A DNA stretch of 64,000 bases from Brevibacillus formosus (GCF_003013405.1 NZ_PXZL01000013.1:62001-126000); one strand, 5' to 3'. Shown: positions 7,121 through 16,304, numbered from the stretch's first letter. Numbers and translations: made by a program. Notes: generated by a model from the letters alone, not told the origin.

Positions 7121-8056
7121 GTGGAAAAGCGACGTAAGATGCCGCCTATGCCTACCGCACTCCCAAGGCGTCCTAAAGAAATGCCGAAACCGCCTTCTTC
7201 AGCGATGCCATTGCCGTCTCCATCGATGCCGTCACCTATCAAGCCTTCTCCTGAAAAGCCCAAGTCGGAAAGTCCAATCAATCCGAATCATTCTATTCCG
7301 GCGCGCCCAATGCCGCAAAAACCGATCATGCCTGCTCCCAATCTGGCTAACCCGAACGTGCCAAACGTCATGCCGCCAAATCGGATACCAGCAAATCCGA
7401 CGCCACCGAACCGGATGCCGGCAAACCCTATGCCTAATGCTTCACCGAATGTAAGGCCAAATGAGAGCCCAAACATGAGGCCAAACGTTAGACCAAACGT
7501 GCGACCGAATGAGAGTCCAAACATGAGGCCAAATGTCAGACCGAACGTAAGGCCAAACGAAAGTCCAAATATGCGGCCAAATGTAAGGCCGAATGTAAGG
7601 CCGAATGTCAGACCAAATGTGCGGCCGAACGAAAGTCCAAATATGATGCCAAATCTAAGACCAAATATCAGGCCGAATATTAGACCAAATATTAGACCAA
7701 ATATCAGACCAAATGTTAGGCCGAATGCACGACCGAATGAAAACATAGGAAGGGAACTGGAGCAGTACCTGTTCAAATTCCAGTTCCATATGGATCGGAT
7801 GGAGTATTTCCGCCACAAATGCGATGAGCATCGTGAAAATCGCCGCAAATACATGGAATACCGCAGACATTACAAGCATCATGAGCGGAGAATGCATCAT
7901 TATCATGACCGTTGCCAATTATGGAATGATGGTAGCAGTTCCTTTGGTCGAGGCTCATCATCTTCGAGTGGCAGCAGCTCTTCCTCGGGATACAATTATC
8001 GACATAGTCGGGGGCAAAGACGAGGGCGTGGGTGTGATTGCGGATGTTCATTTTGA
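7121..8056 (+). CDS. Repeat-rich putative spore coat/surface protein
   Basis: A 311-residue low-complexity protein starting at GTG behind AAAGGA. Residues 1-108 are Pro/Met-rich; 109-207 are tandem tetrapeptides of the type (V/I/M)RPN broken by NESP units; 210-265 form a His/Arg/Tyr-rich basic stretch (EYFRHKCDEHRENRRKYMEYRRHYKHHERR); 271-290 is Ser/Gly; the tail is GRGCDCGCSF. This make-up resembles CotG/CotB-like morphogenetic coat proteins or exosporium filaments, but no sequence family is recognised. No signal peptide is seen. Assignment to the spore is inference. Confidence 0.65.
   Translation: MEKRRKMPPMPTALPRRPKEMPKPPSSAMPLPSPSMPSPIKPSPEKPKSESPINPNHSIPARPMPQKPIMPAPNLANPNVPNVMPPNRIPANPTPPNRMPANPMPNASPNVRPNESPNMRPNVRPNVRPNESPNMRPNVRPNVRPNESPNMRPNVRPNVRPNVRPNVRPNESPNMMPNLRPNIRPNIRPNIRPNIRPNVRPNARPNENIGRELEQYLFKFQFHMDRMEYFRHKCDEHRENRRKYMEYRRHYKHHERRMHHYHDRCQLWNDGSSSFGRGSSSSSGSSSSSGYNYRHSRGQRRGRGCDCGCSF
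7445..7741 (+). repeat. Coding tandem repeat, 12-bp (V/I/M)-R-P-N units
   Basis: About 25 degenerate units encode xRPN or NESPN steps. Codons vary between units (CCAAATGTAAGG, CCGAACGTTAGA and similar), showing drift after expansion. Unit number is likely to vary between strains. Confidence 0.85.
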
Positions 8057-8067
8057 AGCGCATGAGG

Positions 8068-8099
8068 AAGGACGCCAGCTAATGAAGCGGCGTCCTTTT
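8068..8099 (+). terminator. Terminator of the coat-like gene
   Basis: AAGGACGCC (8068-8076) pairs with GGCGTCCTT (8089-8097), then TT. Confidence 0.8.
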
Positions 8100-8105
8100 C
8101 TATAC

Positions 8106-9032
8106 TCAATTCGTAAATGCTTCAACAGCGATTCCTTTTTTCTTTAACTCGCGTCTTAAAGTAAGTAGGGCATCATCCTTGTTTTTACATTCCAATATGA
8201 TGTCCACATTGTAATCCGTGAGCGCACTGACAAATGTAAGAAACGCCTCCGGGTCAATATCGTCTGCATGAGCGCGAAAGTCATTTGCTGACTTAGGCGA
8301 GGACATGTGCATCTTCGGTGTTCGCTCTCCCCAGGTTTGAATAATCCGTGGAAGGTATTCCGTCCAATCTTCACCATCAGAATGGCAGTTGTGGTGGTGA
8401 ATATCGAGCACCATCGGGACACCGATTCGTTCGCATAGCTCCAGTACCTCACGCATGGTAAAAGAAGTGTCATCGTTTTCCACGACTAAACGGCGCTTGA
8501 CGTTTTCAGGAAGCAGCTCGAAGTTGGATGCAAAACGGTCGAGAGAAGAGGCTTTATCTTCGTATACCCCTCCCACATGTGTTACCAAGACGGAATTATC
8601 GTCGAGCCCCAGTAAATCAAACACTTTTGCATGGTAAGAAAAATCGGCAATTGTCGATTCCAGCACAGAAGGCTTGTCGCTGTTTAATATGCTGTAATGT
8701 CCGGGATGAGCTGTCAAACGAATGCCATGATTGCGGATATAATTCCCTGCCTTTTGGAAGTCCCATGCGAATTCTTTTGCCCAATCCCATTCAGCTGCTA
8801 CTGGATGCGTAGCCAGGGGAACAAATTCAGAAGGAAGTCGATACAAAAAGATCTGATTTTCAACATTATAAGCAAGCAAATCCATTAAATTGAAAAAGTT
8901 TGCCTGCATTACCTGCCGCAGCTTTTTTAACCGAGCTGGGGGATCTAATTTATTTACTTGGGCAACCGTCGTTTTTTTGTTTGGATTGTTTTTCGTCTTT
9001 ACACTGATGCAGGCATAGCCCATACGGATCAA
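8106..9032 (-). CDS. uvsE: UV damage endonuclease
   Basis: A 308-residue TIM-barrel endonuclease that nicks DNA 5' of UV photoproducts and some other lesions. Recognisable segments: IRMGYACISV at the N-terminus, the metal-binding region HPGHYSILNSD, THVGGVYEDK, VVENDD, LDIHHHNCH and KMHMSSPK. Met 9059 opens the frame, but AAAGGAGGG stands before TTG at 9030-9032, which restores the usual family start MIRMGYA. No LexA box was seen upstream. It is divergent from the MHYT signalling gene. Confidence 0.93.
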   Translation of the reverse strand: MIRMGYACISVKTKNNPNKKTTVAQVNKLDPPARLKKLRQVMQANFFNLMDLLAYNVENQIFLYRLPSEFVPLATHPVAAEWDWAKEFAWDFQKAGNYIRNHGIRLTAHPGHYSILNSDKPSVLESTIADFSYHAKVFDLLGLDDNSVLVTHVGGVYEDKASSLDRFASNFELLPENVKRRLVVENDDTSFTMREVLELCERIGVPMVLDIHHHNCHSDGEDWTEYLPRIIQTWGERTPKMHMSSPKSANDFRAHADDIDPEAFLTFVSALTDYNVDIILECKNKDDALLTLRRELKKKGIAVEAFTN

Positions 9033-9222
9033 GGAAATCTCCCTCCTTTGCAGCAGCATTCCTTTGTAGTATCTCCAAAACGGGAACGTCGTCGGCTTCT
9101 TGCCAGGGAATTATAAAACGGATAAGATGGGAGAATGTCACAGGCACGCCTACAACCTTTCCGTAAAAATGCGGACGTTCCTCGTGAGTAGACTTCGGTA
9201 GAGGTTTTTGAAGGAGAATGCA

Positions 9223-11640
9223 ATGAATAGTCTTGACCAATCCTATAGTATGACTCTGGTTTTTCTCTCCTATTTTATTTCAGCAATGGCGTCATACACA
9301 GCATTAGATTTAGGCGCACGTCTCCATTATGCAAAAGGCAGGGGACGTGTGTTTTGGTTATGTGCTGGAGCCGTCTCCATGGGGCTTGGTATTTGGGCTA
9401 TGCATTTTGTTGCCATGCTTGCCTTGCATCTGCCGATTGCTGTCCAGTATGATAACTTGGTCGTATTTTTCTCGATTGTTTTGGCCGTGTTATCATCAGC
9501 GCTTACATTATGGATCGTGAGCGAGCAGTCCATGTCCAAAACGAGGGTAGTAACAGGATCAGTTGTCATTGGGTCTGGTATCGCCGGAATGCATTACACA
9601 GGGATAGCAGCGATGATGATGAACGCCATTATTCTGTACGATTGGCTATGGTTTACCGTATCCATTTTCGTGGCCATCCTGTTTTCGATGGTTGCGTTGA
9701 TTCTTGCGTTTCAATTGCGTTCGGTGGATTCAGTAGAAGGTCTCTGGCGTAAAATTTTTGCAGGGCTGTTGATGGGGGCTGCCATTACCGGCATGCATCA
9801 CACCGGAATGTACGCCACCACATTCGTCGCTCACGAGCACATGACAAACGCGGTGGTCTCGCATGATGATTCAGGGCTGATCGCTACCATGATTGGCATT
9901 GTCATCGTGTTGATTCTAGTCGTGACCTTGGCTTCTGTATACGTGGACAAGCAATTCGCAGGGAAGACCTTGCGCGTTCTAGAAAGTGATCAACGCTACA
10001 AATCGCTATTTGAGCACAATTACGACGGGGTAATCTTTTACTCGATCGATGGTAGCCAAAGCGTCATGAATCCTGCGGCGATGCGATTGACAAAGGAGCA
10101 GAGCTTGCCTCTCGAAAAATTAATGAAGATGTGTACTTCTACAGATGCAGAGCTCATATCGACGCATTTTACAAATGCAGTGCAAGGTGAAGCGCACAAC
10201 TACGATATTACTTTGACCACGAGAGAGGGGCGTCAGCTTCATCTGAACATGACCCATACCCCAGTATTTGTCGATCAGCAGATTACGGGTGTGTTTATGA
10301 TTGTGAGAGACATTACCAACAAGAAGGAATACGAGGCAAAAATCAATTATCTCGCTTTTCATGATTCGTTGACTGGTTTGCCGAATCGACGTTTTGTCGA
10401 ACAGCAACTGGATCAAGTAATCATGGAGGCACAAAAAACAGATCAGCAAGTTTACGTAATGTTTCTGGATCTCGACCATTTCAAGCTGGTAAATGATTCA
10501 TTAGGGCATGATTTTGGTGACCTGTTACTTCAGGAAGCCTCCTTGCGTGTGCAGGATTGCGTAGGTGAAAAAGGAACGGTGAGCAGGCTTGGTGGAGACG
10601 AATTCATGGTGATTCTTACAGATGTCACGGAAAGAGAAGTATTTTCCATGGCGAATGAAATCAACCAAAGGATTGAACAAGCATTTTTTATCCATGGGCA
10701 CGAACTGTACATAACGACGAGTATCGGGATTTCTCGATATCCAGAGGATGGGCAAGACAGAATTGTCTTGATGCGTAACGCAGATGCGGCGATGTATGCA
10801 GCCAAAGACAAAGGGAAGAACAGTTTCCACTTGTACGTACCTAATCTGGAGCAAGCAGTGAATGACAAAATGAATGTTCAAAATGAATTGAATCGCGCTT
10901 TGGCCAGACAAGAATTTTTATTGCATTACCAGCCACAGGTAAGTGCCAAATCAGGCGCAATCGTTGGTGTAGAAGCTTTGATTCGTTGGGATCATCCTGA
11001 ACGAGGCTTGCTTTTGCCAGACCAGTTTATCTCAGTAGCAGAAGAAACCGGGCTGATCGTACCGATTGGAGAATGGGTGCTGCGGACGGCCTGCAAACAG
11101 AACAAGCAATGGCAAGACGAAGGACTCATGCCGCTTCGAGTAGCCGTCAATCTATCTGCACGTCAATTCCTCAAACAAGACTTTACCCAGATGGTCGCTG
11201 AGATTCTGCACGAGACAGGGTTAGCACCGGAATACTTGGAGTTGGAAATCACAGAAAGCAGCATGGTCGACGTCCAGCGCGCCACACAGGCACTCAAGGA
11301 ATTAAAGCAATTAGGGGTGCACGTTGCGATTGACGACTTTGGGACGGGCTACAGTTCCCTCTACTATCTGAAAGAATTTCCGTTGAATCGTTTGAAAATC
11401 GATCGCTCGTTTGTGCGCGACATGATCGATAAGCCTTCCAATCAGGCCATAGTGTCCACGATTATTTCCATGGCCCATCATTTGGAACTGCATGTAATCG
11501 CGGAAGGGGTAGAAACAAAGGAGGAGCTTGCGTTTTTGCAGGAGCATCTGTGTGAAGAAGTGCAAGGCTATTTATTCAGCAGGCCGTTACCGAGTGAAGA
11601 CGTAGCGTTTTATTTGCAAGACCAAAAAGGCGTTAGTTAA
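9223..11640 (+). CDS. MHYT-PAS-GGDEF-EAL cyclic-di-GMP signalling protein
   Basis: An 805-residue membrane protein. Residues 1-235 are an MHYT sensor with about seven helices and three repeats of MHF/MHY/MHHTGM, thought to bind copper and sense O2, CO or NO. A PAS domain (about 250-365) follows, then a diguanylate cyclase with an intact GGDEF at 457-461 and a phosphodiesterase with an intact EAL at 584-586 (GVEALIRWDHP) and DDFGTGYSS. Both catalytic signatures are present, so it could make or break c-di-GMP. Start chosen at the ATG behind AAGGAG rather than TTG 9208. Confidence 0.95.
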   Translation: MNSLDQSYSMTLVFLSYFISAMASYTALDLGARLHYAKGRGRVFWLCAGAVSMGLGIWAMHFVAMLALHLPIAVQYDNLVVFFSIVLAVLSSALTLWIVSEQSMSKTRVVTGSVVIGSGIAGMHYTGIAAMMMNAIILYDWLWFTVSIFVAILFSMVALILAFQLRSVDSVEGLWRKIFAGLLMGAAITGMHHTGMYATTFVAHEHMTNAVVSHDDSGLIATMIGIVIVLILVVTLASVYVDKQFAGKTLRVLESDQRYKSLFEHNYDGVIFYSIDGSQSVMNPAAMRLTKEQSLPLEKLMKMCTSTDAELISTHFTNAVQGEAHNYDITLTTREGRQLHLNMTHTPVFVDQQITGVFMIVRDITNKKEYEAKINYLAFHDSLTGLPNRRFVEQQLDQVIMEAQKTDQQVYVMFLDLDHFKLVNDSLGHDFGDLLLQEASLRVQDCVGEKGTVSRLGGDEFMVILTDVTEREVFSMANEINQRIEQAFFIHGHELYITTSIGISRYPEDGQDRIVLMRNADAAMYAAKDKGKNSFHLYVPNLEQAVNDKMNVQNELNRALARQEFLLHYQPQVSAKSGAIVGVEALIRWDHPERGLLLPDQFISVAEETGLIVPIGEWVLRTACKQNKQWQDEGLMPLRVAVNLSARQFLKQDFTQMVAEILHETGLAPEYLELEITESSMVDVQRATQALKELKQLGVHVAIDDFGTGYSSLYYLKEFPLNRLKIDRSFVRDMIDKPSNQAIVSTIISMAHHLELHVIAEGVETKEELAFLQEHLCEEVQGYLFSRPLPSEDVAFYLQDQKGVS

Positions 11641-11645
11641 ACAAG

Positions 11646-11675
11646 AGGAGCAGCTCTCATGAGTTGCTCTTTTGT
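11646..11675 (+). terminator. Terminator after the MHYT gene
   Basis: AGCAGCTC, loop TCAT, GAGTTGCT with one G-U pair, then CTTTTGTTTT. Confidence 0.7.
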
Positions 11676-11785
11676 TTTGCATCTGCCAGCCAAATGAGGT
11701 GGTATAGCTGTCGAATTGGCACGTAAAATGTACTATTCCTGCTAACTTGTCAAGGAATTGCATCTAGGAAGAAAGGAGGGAGAGA

Positions 11786-11929
11786 ATGCTGGCTCTAGGT
11801 ATCATCTTATTGCTGTTTACCATTGGAGTTGCGATTGCCATTGGGTATCGAGCAAACGAAAGTGTCCGGCAATTTGATGAAAGCGCGCATGAGAGCTTTA
11901 TCGGTTCCCAAGCAGAGAGGGAGGGATAA
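11786..11929 (+). CDS. 47-residue single-pass membrane protein before the permease
   Basis: ATG follows GAAAGGAGGGAGAG. The product begins MLALGIILLLFTIGVAIAIG, one hydrophobic helix, followed by a polar tail (NESVRQFDESAHESFIGSQ). It ends 4 bp before the permease start, so it belongs to the same transcript. Small one-helix proteins of this kind accompany several Firmicute symporters and may help assembly or stability; that role here is inferred from position. Confidence 0.75.
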   Translation: MLALGIILLLFTIGVAIAIGYRANESVRQFDESAHESFIGSQAEREG

Positions 11930-11933
11930 CGAA

Positions 11934-13466
11934 ATGCAGCAGGAAAAAGAACAGCAATTGCTCGAGGACCAGAGAGACCTGAACAAGTTTGGTTATGCGC
12001 AGGAGTTACTGAGGGATATGGGTGGCTTTTCGAACTTTGCGATCTCATTTTCGATTATTTCTATTTTGACTGGTGCAGTATCCTTGTACGGGCATGGTTT
12101 ACTTTATGGCGGCTCTGGCATGATGGGCTTCGGATGGACCTTGGTCGCGTTATTTGTCATCCTGATTGCAGCTTCGATGTCTGAACTCGCATCTGCGATC
12201 CCTACAGCCGGAGCGCTGTATCATTGGGCAGCTATTTTAGGTAGCAAACGGTGGGGCTGGTACACAGCGTGGATCAATCTCATCGGCCAAATCGGGATTG
12301 TCGCAGGCATTGACTATTCGTTCTCTTTGTTTGCGGACCCGCTCCTCGCGAGTGCGTTTGGTTATACCTCAACAGAAAAGACCACGCTAATCCTGTTCGG
12401 GATCACACTCCTTTTGCACGGTATGTTTAACCACATAGGAATTCGACTCGTTGCCCGGTTAAATGACTTCTCCGCTTGGTACCATATTGGCGTCGTCGTC
12501 ATACTCGTCGGAAGCCTCATCTTTTTCTCCCGTCATGATTTGCAACCGCTCGATTACCTCTTTCAAGTTGGTCAAACCTTTTCAGACAAACCGTACGCGA
12601 TTGCTTTTTTAATTGGGTTGTTACAAGCGCAGTGGACCTTTACCGGCTATGATGCATCAGCGCACACAATTGAAGAAACGATTAACCCGCGGGTTCGTGC
12701 TGCTTGGGGAATTTATACGTCTGTGGCCTTTTCCTTTATTTTTGGATTTATCATGCTTGCTTTTGTCACCTTATCTATCAAAAACGCGGCGGCTGCCAGT
12801 GAAGCGGAGAATGCATTTATTTATGTGATCAGTAAGGCATTAGGCGGCGCATTTGGTTCGGTGGTGCTTTGGCTGGTTACCTTTGCAATGTGGTTCTGTG
12901 GCTTGGCGTCGATTACTTCTTTTTCGCGAATGTTGTATGCGTTTTCACGTGACAAAGGAATGCCGTGGAGCCATCAGTGGGCAGAAATTTCGACCAAATA
13001 CAGAACGCCGGCAAAAGCGATTTGGCTGGTTATTATTCTTTCCTTTGCGCTTGCCTTGTTCGATTACATCGTGAAAAGCATCAATCCGAACACGTCGTAT
13101 ACGACATTGGCCTTTCTTACAGCGGTAAGTGTCGTTGGGCTTTATGTCGCTTACGGGATTCCGTTATACCTCAAGCTCCGGGCGGAATCGCGTGGACTAT
13201 TTCAGCGGAAGCATTACGGTCCCTGGCATTTGGGGAACTGGAGTAAACCCATTAATGTATTGAGCTTGATTTGGATCGTCTTCATCTCGATTATGATGGT
13301 GATTCCACCCAATCAAACAGCTGGGTATGCCTTGATCGCCATGTTCTTTGTGCTTCTGATCATGGATTTGGCTTATTACCGGAAGCATTTCAAGGGCCCG
13401 CAAGCTGCGCTGGGCAATTCGGAGGAAGAGATTAAACGTCAGGAAGCGAGATTTCGCGACTCCTAA
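11934..13466 (+). CDS. APC-superfamily amino acid/amine permease
   Basis: A 510-residue transporter with about 12 membrane helices. The first helix region FGYAQELLRDMGGFSNFAISFSIISILTG is typical of the GABA/choline/amino acid permease (UGA4/BAT1-like) branch of the APC superfamily, as is QWTFTGYDASAHTIEET in the middle. It takes up an amino acid or amine at the cytoplasmic membrane. Start at ATG 11934, with GGAGGG upstream, fixed by the small partner ORF ending at 11929. The exact substrate is unknown. Confidence 0.9.
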   Translation: MQQEKEQQLLEDQRDLNKFGYAQELLRDMGGFSNFAISFSIISILTGAVSLYGHGLLYGGSGMMGFGWTLVALFVILIAASMSELASAIPTAGALYHWAAILGSKRWGWYTAWINLIGQIGIVAGIDYSFSLFADPLLASAFGYTSTEKTTLILFGITLLLHGMFNHIGIRLVARLNDFSAWYHIGVVVILVGSLIFFSRHDLQPLDYLFQVGQTFSDKPYAIAFLIGLLQAQWTFTGYDASAHTIEETINPRVRAAWGIYTSVAFSFIFGFIMLAFVTLSIKNAAAASEAENAFIYVISKALGGAFGSVVLWLVTFAMWFCGLASITSFSRMLYAFSRDKGMPWSHQWAEISTKYRTPAKAIWLVIILSFALALFDYIVKSINPNTSYTTLAFLTAVSVVGLYVAYGIPLYLKLRAESRGLFQRKHYGPWHLGNWSKPINVLSLIWIVFISIMMVIPPNQTAGYALIAMFFVLLIMDLAYYRKHFKGPQAALGNSEEEIKRQEARFRDS

Positions 13467-13504
13467 TGAAAAAGAGGTCCCGGCTCACAGAATGTGAAGG
13501 GTCT

Positions 13505-13538
13505 CCCTTATGTCTGTATGGGCATAGGGGCTTTTTTT
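13505..13538 (+). terminator. Permease operon terminator
   Basis: CCCTTATG (13505-13512) pairs with CATAGGGG (13523-13530), then CTTTTTTT. Confidence 0.8.
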
Positions 13539-13638
13539 CGTGAAGGACGGTTATGGATAACGAATGGCAGAGGATGAAAAGCTGTCAGTAGGACGGAAAT
13601 TAGTATATTTTACATGGACATTATCGATGGAAAATTCT

Positions 13639-13714
13639 AAAATAACAAATAAATAGACAGTTGCAAATGTAGATTCGACAGCTTTGTCCTCGTGGAATAG
13701 ACATTTGTTATTTT
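13639..13714. repeat. Spaced inverted repeat upstream of the amidohydrolase operon
   Basis: AAAATAACAAAT (13639-13650) and ATTTGTTATTTT (13703-13714) are perfect 12-bp arms 52 bp apart. AATAGACA occurs once beside each arm (from 13652 and 13697). This fits a pair of regulator sites in the 276-bp gap before the amidohydrolase; nothing else is recognised in that gap. Confidence 0.45.
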
Positions 13715-13814
13715 CAGCGTTCCGTGATAGAATTCACAAAACGATATTTTTTTTAGCTAAACTTAACTGACTCGGGAAATGTTGGAGGAAAGAAGCAAAA
13801 AAAGGAGTGATTGT

Positions 13815-14990
13815 GTGAGTTTGGAAACGAAGAAATGGGCGGATGAAGTAGCTGAGCAGGTAATCTCATGGCGACGATATCTCCATCAGCACCCAGAATT
13901 GTCGTTTGAAGAGGAGAAAACGTCCCAATTTATTTACGAAACGTTGGAATCTTTCGGGAATTTAGAGCTTTCGCGGCCAACCAAAACGAGTGTGGTCGCT
14001 CGACTGATCGGATCACAGCCAGGAAAAGTTCTTGGCATTCGCGCCGACATTGATGCTCTCCCGATCCATGAAGAAAATGATGTGCCATATGCATCAGGAA
14101 AAGCTGGCGTGATGCACGCATGCGGACATGACGGTCACACAGCGATGCTGTTGGGAGCCGCAAAAATTTTGTCCCAGTACAAGGATCAAATCAAAGGTGA
14201 GGTTCGTTTCTTCTTCCAGCATGCTGAGGAGCTCCCGCCGGGTGGGGCTGCCGAAATCGTAAGAGCTGGTGCAGCGGACGGACTGGATTCGATCATTGGC
14301 ATTCATTTGGCATCGTACATGCCTGTCGGGAAATTCGGTGTTCTTTACGGGGCACTTACTTCATCGACAGATCGCTTCGATATCAAGATTCAAGGAAAAG
14401 GCGGGCACTCCTCGCAACCGGAAGCATCTGTTGACCCGATCGTCATTGGGGCACAGGTTATTACTGGCCTACAACAAATTGTATCCCGCAATGTGAGTGC
14501 GTTGGACAAGGTCGTTATTTCGGTGACGATGCTGAATGCAGGGACAGCGTATAACATTATTCCAGATTCGATGACACTGACGGGCTCCACACGCTGCTTC
14601 GATGCGGAGATTCGCAAAAATATTCCGATGTGGATTGAACGAATTGTCAAAGGAATTACGGAAGCGCATGGCGCAAGTTATGAATTCACGTTCTCACATG
14701 GCTACACATCGGTTGTCAACGACAAGCAGGTGACCAAGCTGATGGAGGATACCATCCGCGAGCGTTGGGGAGAAGAAGAGATTATTTACATTGATCCTTT
14801 GATGCCGGGTGAAGATTTCTCTGAGTATTTGAAAAAAGCTCCAGGCTGTTTTATTCAATTGGGTGCTGGCAATCCAGAAAAAGGCTTTACATACCCGCAT
14901 CATCATCCACGCTTTGATTTTGATGAAGACGCAATGGTACGCGGCGTGGAATTGTTTGTTCGGGCAGCTCAAAAAGTCGTCATGGAGTAG
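13815..14990 (+). CDS. M20-family amidohydrolase (aminoacylase type)
   Basis: A 391-residue metal-dependent hydrolase of the M20D aminoacylase/IAA-amino-acid hydrolase group. Metal ligands appear in HACGHDGH (C103, H105), HAEELPPGG (E138/E139), IGIHL and the C-terminal HHHPRFDFDE; D80 of RADIDALP is the conserved acid. GTG at 13815 is chosen because AAAGGAG lies 7 bp before it; ATG 13779 has none. It should release an amino acid from an N-acyl form. Two membrane proteins follow, suggesting uptake or export of its substrate or product. Confidence 0.9.
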   Translation: MSLETKKWADEVAEQVISWRRYLHQHPELSFEEEKTSQFIYETLESFGNLELSRPTKTSVVARLIGSQPGKVLGIRADIDALPIHEENDVPYASGKAGVMHACGHDGHTAMLLGAAKILSQYKDQIKGEVRFFFQHAEELPPGGAAEIVRAGAADGLDSIIGIHLASYMPVGKFGVLYGALTSSTDRFDIKIQGKGGHSSQPEASVDPIVIGAQVITGLQQIVSRNVSALDKVVISVTMLNAGTAYNIIPDSMTLTGSTRCFDAEIRKNIPMWIERIVKGITEAHGASYEFTFSHGYTSVVNDKQVTKLMEDTIRERWGEEEIIYIDPLMPGEDFSEYLKKAPGCFIQLGAGNPEKGFTYPHHHPRFDFDEDAMVRGVELFVRAAQKVVME

Positions 14991-15017
14991 AGCGATATAG
15001 AATGAGGGGGATGTTGT

Positions 15018-15848
15018 ATGGCAGAGGCACGCGTCAATGAGTACAAGCTGCATTTTCTCGTACTTATTCTCGTCGCATTGACAGAATTTATCGGCACAAA
15101 AAAAATCAGTATTGGCATCGGGGTTATCGCTCTGTTTCCCATGCTCTACGCACTCGTTTTAGGCGGGGCAATCAGCTGGCCTAAGTTTAAATTTTTGAGT
15201 GAAAAAGAAATGAACGTCGCAGCCAATATTTTGGGGATTTCGTTTTTGATCTTTATTGCGAAGCTGGGAGCCAATATCGGTCCAGAGCTGCCAAAGCTGC
15301 TCGGCTCTGGTGTATCCTTAATTGTTCAAGAGATGGGACACATTGTAGGGACAATCGCACTTGGTCTGCCAATCGCATTGTGGCTGGGTTTGAAGCGTGA
15401 AGCAATTGGGGCTACTTATTCTCTCGACCGCGAGCCAAACTTGGCGATCATTGTTGACAAGTTTGGAGCAAATTCTGCCGAAGCTCGCGGCGCGCTGGGT
15501 GTATACATTTGCGGAACGTTGTTTGGTGCCATTTATATGTCAATTCTCGCAAGTATTTTAGGAAGCAGCGGGTTGTTTCACCCGATTTCACTAGCGATGG
15601 GAGCCGCAGTTGGTTCCGGTAGTATGATGGCAGCAGCAACAGGCTCATTGGCTGTTATTTTCCCGGAAGCGCAAAAAGACATTGCCTTTTATTCCGGGGC
15701 GGCAAATTTGATGATGAGTATCGTCGGAACGTACGTGTGCATCTTCTTCTCCTTGCCGGTCACACAAAAGCTGTACGCATGGCTTGAGCCTATCATTGGA
15801 CGCAAAAGCGCTTCTTCTGCGGCAGAAGGGGGGAGAAAAAGCGCATGA
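15018..15848 (+). CDS. DUF3100-like multi-pass membrane protein
   Basis: A 276-residue protein with about eight hydrophobic segments, including GVIALFPMLYALVLGGAISW and ANILGISFLIFIAKLGANIG. It resembles the DUF3100 group of uncharacterised transporters. A central polar loop (YSLDREPNLAIIVDKFG) and a glycine/alanine-rich SMMAAATGSLA may line a substrate path. It sits 27 bp after the amidohydrolase and overlaps the next gene by ATGA. A two-part transporter for an acylated amino acid or its product is inferred. Confidence 0.65.
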   Translation: MAEARVNEYKLHFLVLILVALTEFIGTKKISIGIGVIALFPMLYALVLGGAISWPKFKFLSEKEMNVAANILGISFLIFIAKLGANIGPELPKLLGSGVSLIVQEMGHIVGTIALGLPIALWLGLKREAIGATYSLDREPNLAIIVDKFGANSAEARGALGVYICGTLFGAIYMSILASILGSSGLFHPISLAMGAAVGSGSMMAAATGSLAVIFPEAQKDIAFYSGAANLMMSIVGTYVCIFFSLPVTQKLYAWLEPIIGRKSASSAAEGGRKSA

Positions 15849-16282
15849 ATCAAATCTTGACGATTTCTATCATCGGTTTAATCGCTCTTATCGGTAACTG
15901 GATCGGTTATAAAGTACCAATCATGGAATCTTTGCCAGGTATTTTGCTCTTGGCGGTCATTACGTTGATCGGAATGGGCTTTACTCGCATTCTTCCATTC
16001 AAATCCCCCGTCATTGTATGGATCTCTTTGTTTGCGATGCTTGCGACATCCCCGTTTTTTCCAGGAAATGAATATACGGCTGCTGCGATCGCCAAGATCA
16101 ATCTGCTCGCATTGGCTACACCGATTCTTGCGTATGCAGGTCTGTCACTTGGAAAAGACGTTCATTTATTCAAACAGCTTAGCTGGCGTATCGTAGTCGT
16201 GTCTCTCGTTGTCTTTACCGGCACGTTCCTATTCGCTACGCTGTTTGCGGAGATCGTATTCAAGATTCAAGGCAAATTTTAA
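15845..16282 (+). CDS. Small membrane protein, probable partner of the DUF3100-like protein
   Basis: A 145-residue protein with four or five hydrophobic helices (LTISIIGLIALIGNWIGY; SLPGILLLAVITLIGMGF; WRIVVVSLVVFTGTFLFATLF). No named family is recognised with certainty. The four-base overlap with the upstream gene shows coupled translation and suggests the two form one membrane complex. Confidence 0.7.
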   Translation: MNQILTISIIGLIALIGNWIGYKVPIMESLPGILLLAVITLIGMGFTRILPFKSPVIVWISLFAMLATSPFFPGNEYTAAAIAKINLLALATPILAYAGLSLGKDVHLFKQLSWRIVVVSLVVFTGTFLFATLFAEIVFKIQGKF

Positions 16283-16304
16283 CGAAACTGTTTTTGAGTT
16301 AGGG

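Noticed and set aside
7445-7741. Tandem repeats resembling a CRISPR array
   Set aside because: Units are 12 bp, in frame and coding, with no spacers and no cas genes.
7288-7854. 188-aa minus-strand frame rich in FGLTFGL repeats
   Set aside because: It is the reverse complement of the RPN repeats; no start signal, while the plus frame has one and a terminator.
9033-9222. Possible c-di-GMP riboswitch before the MHYT-GGDEF-EAL gene
   Set aside because: No conserved c-di-GMP-I or -II core was found in the 190-bp gap.
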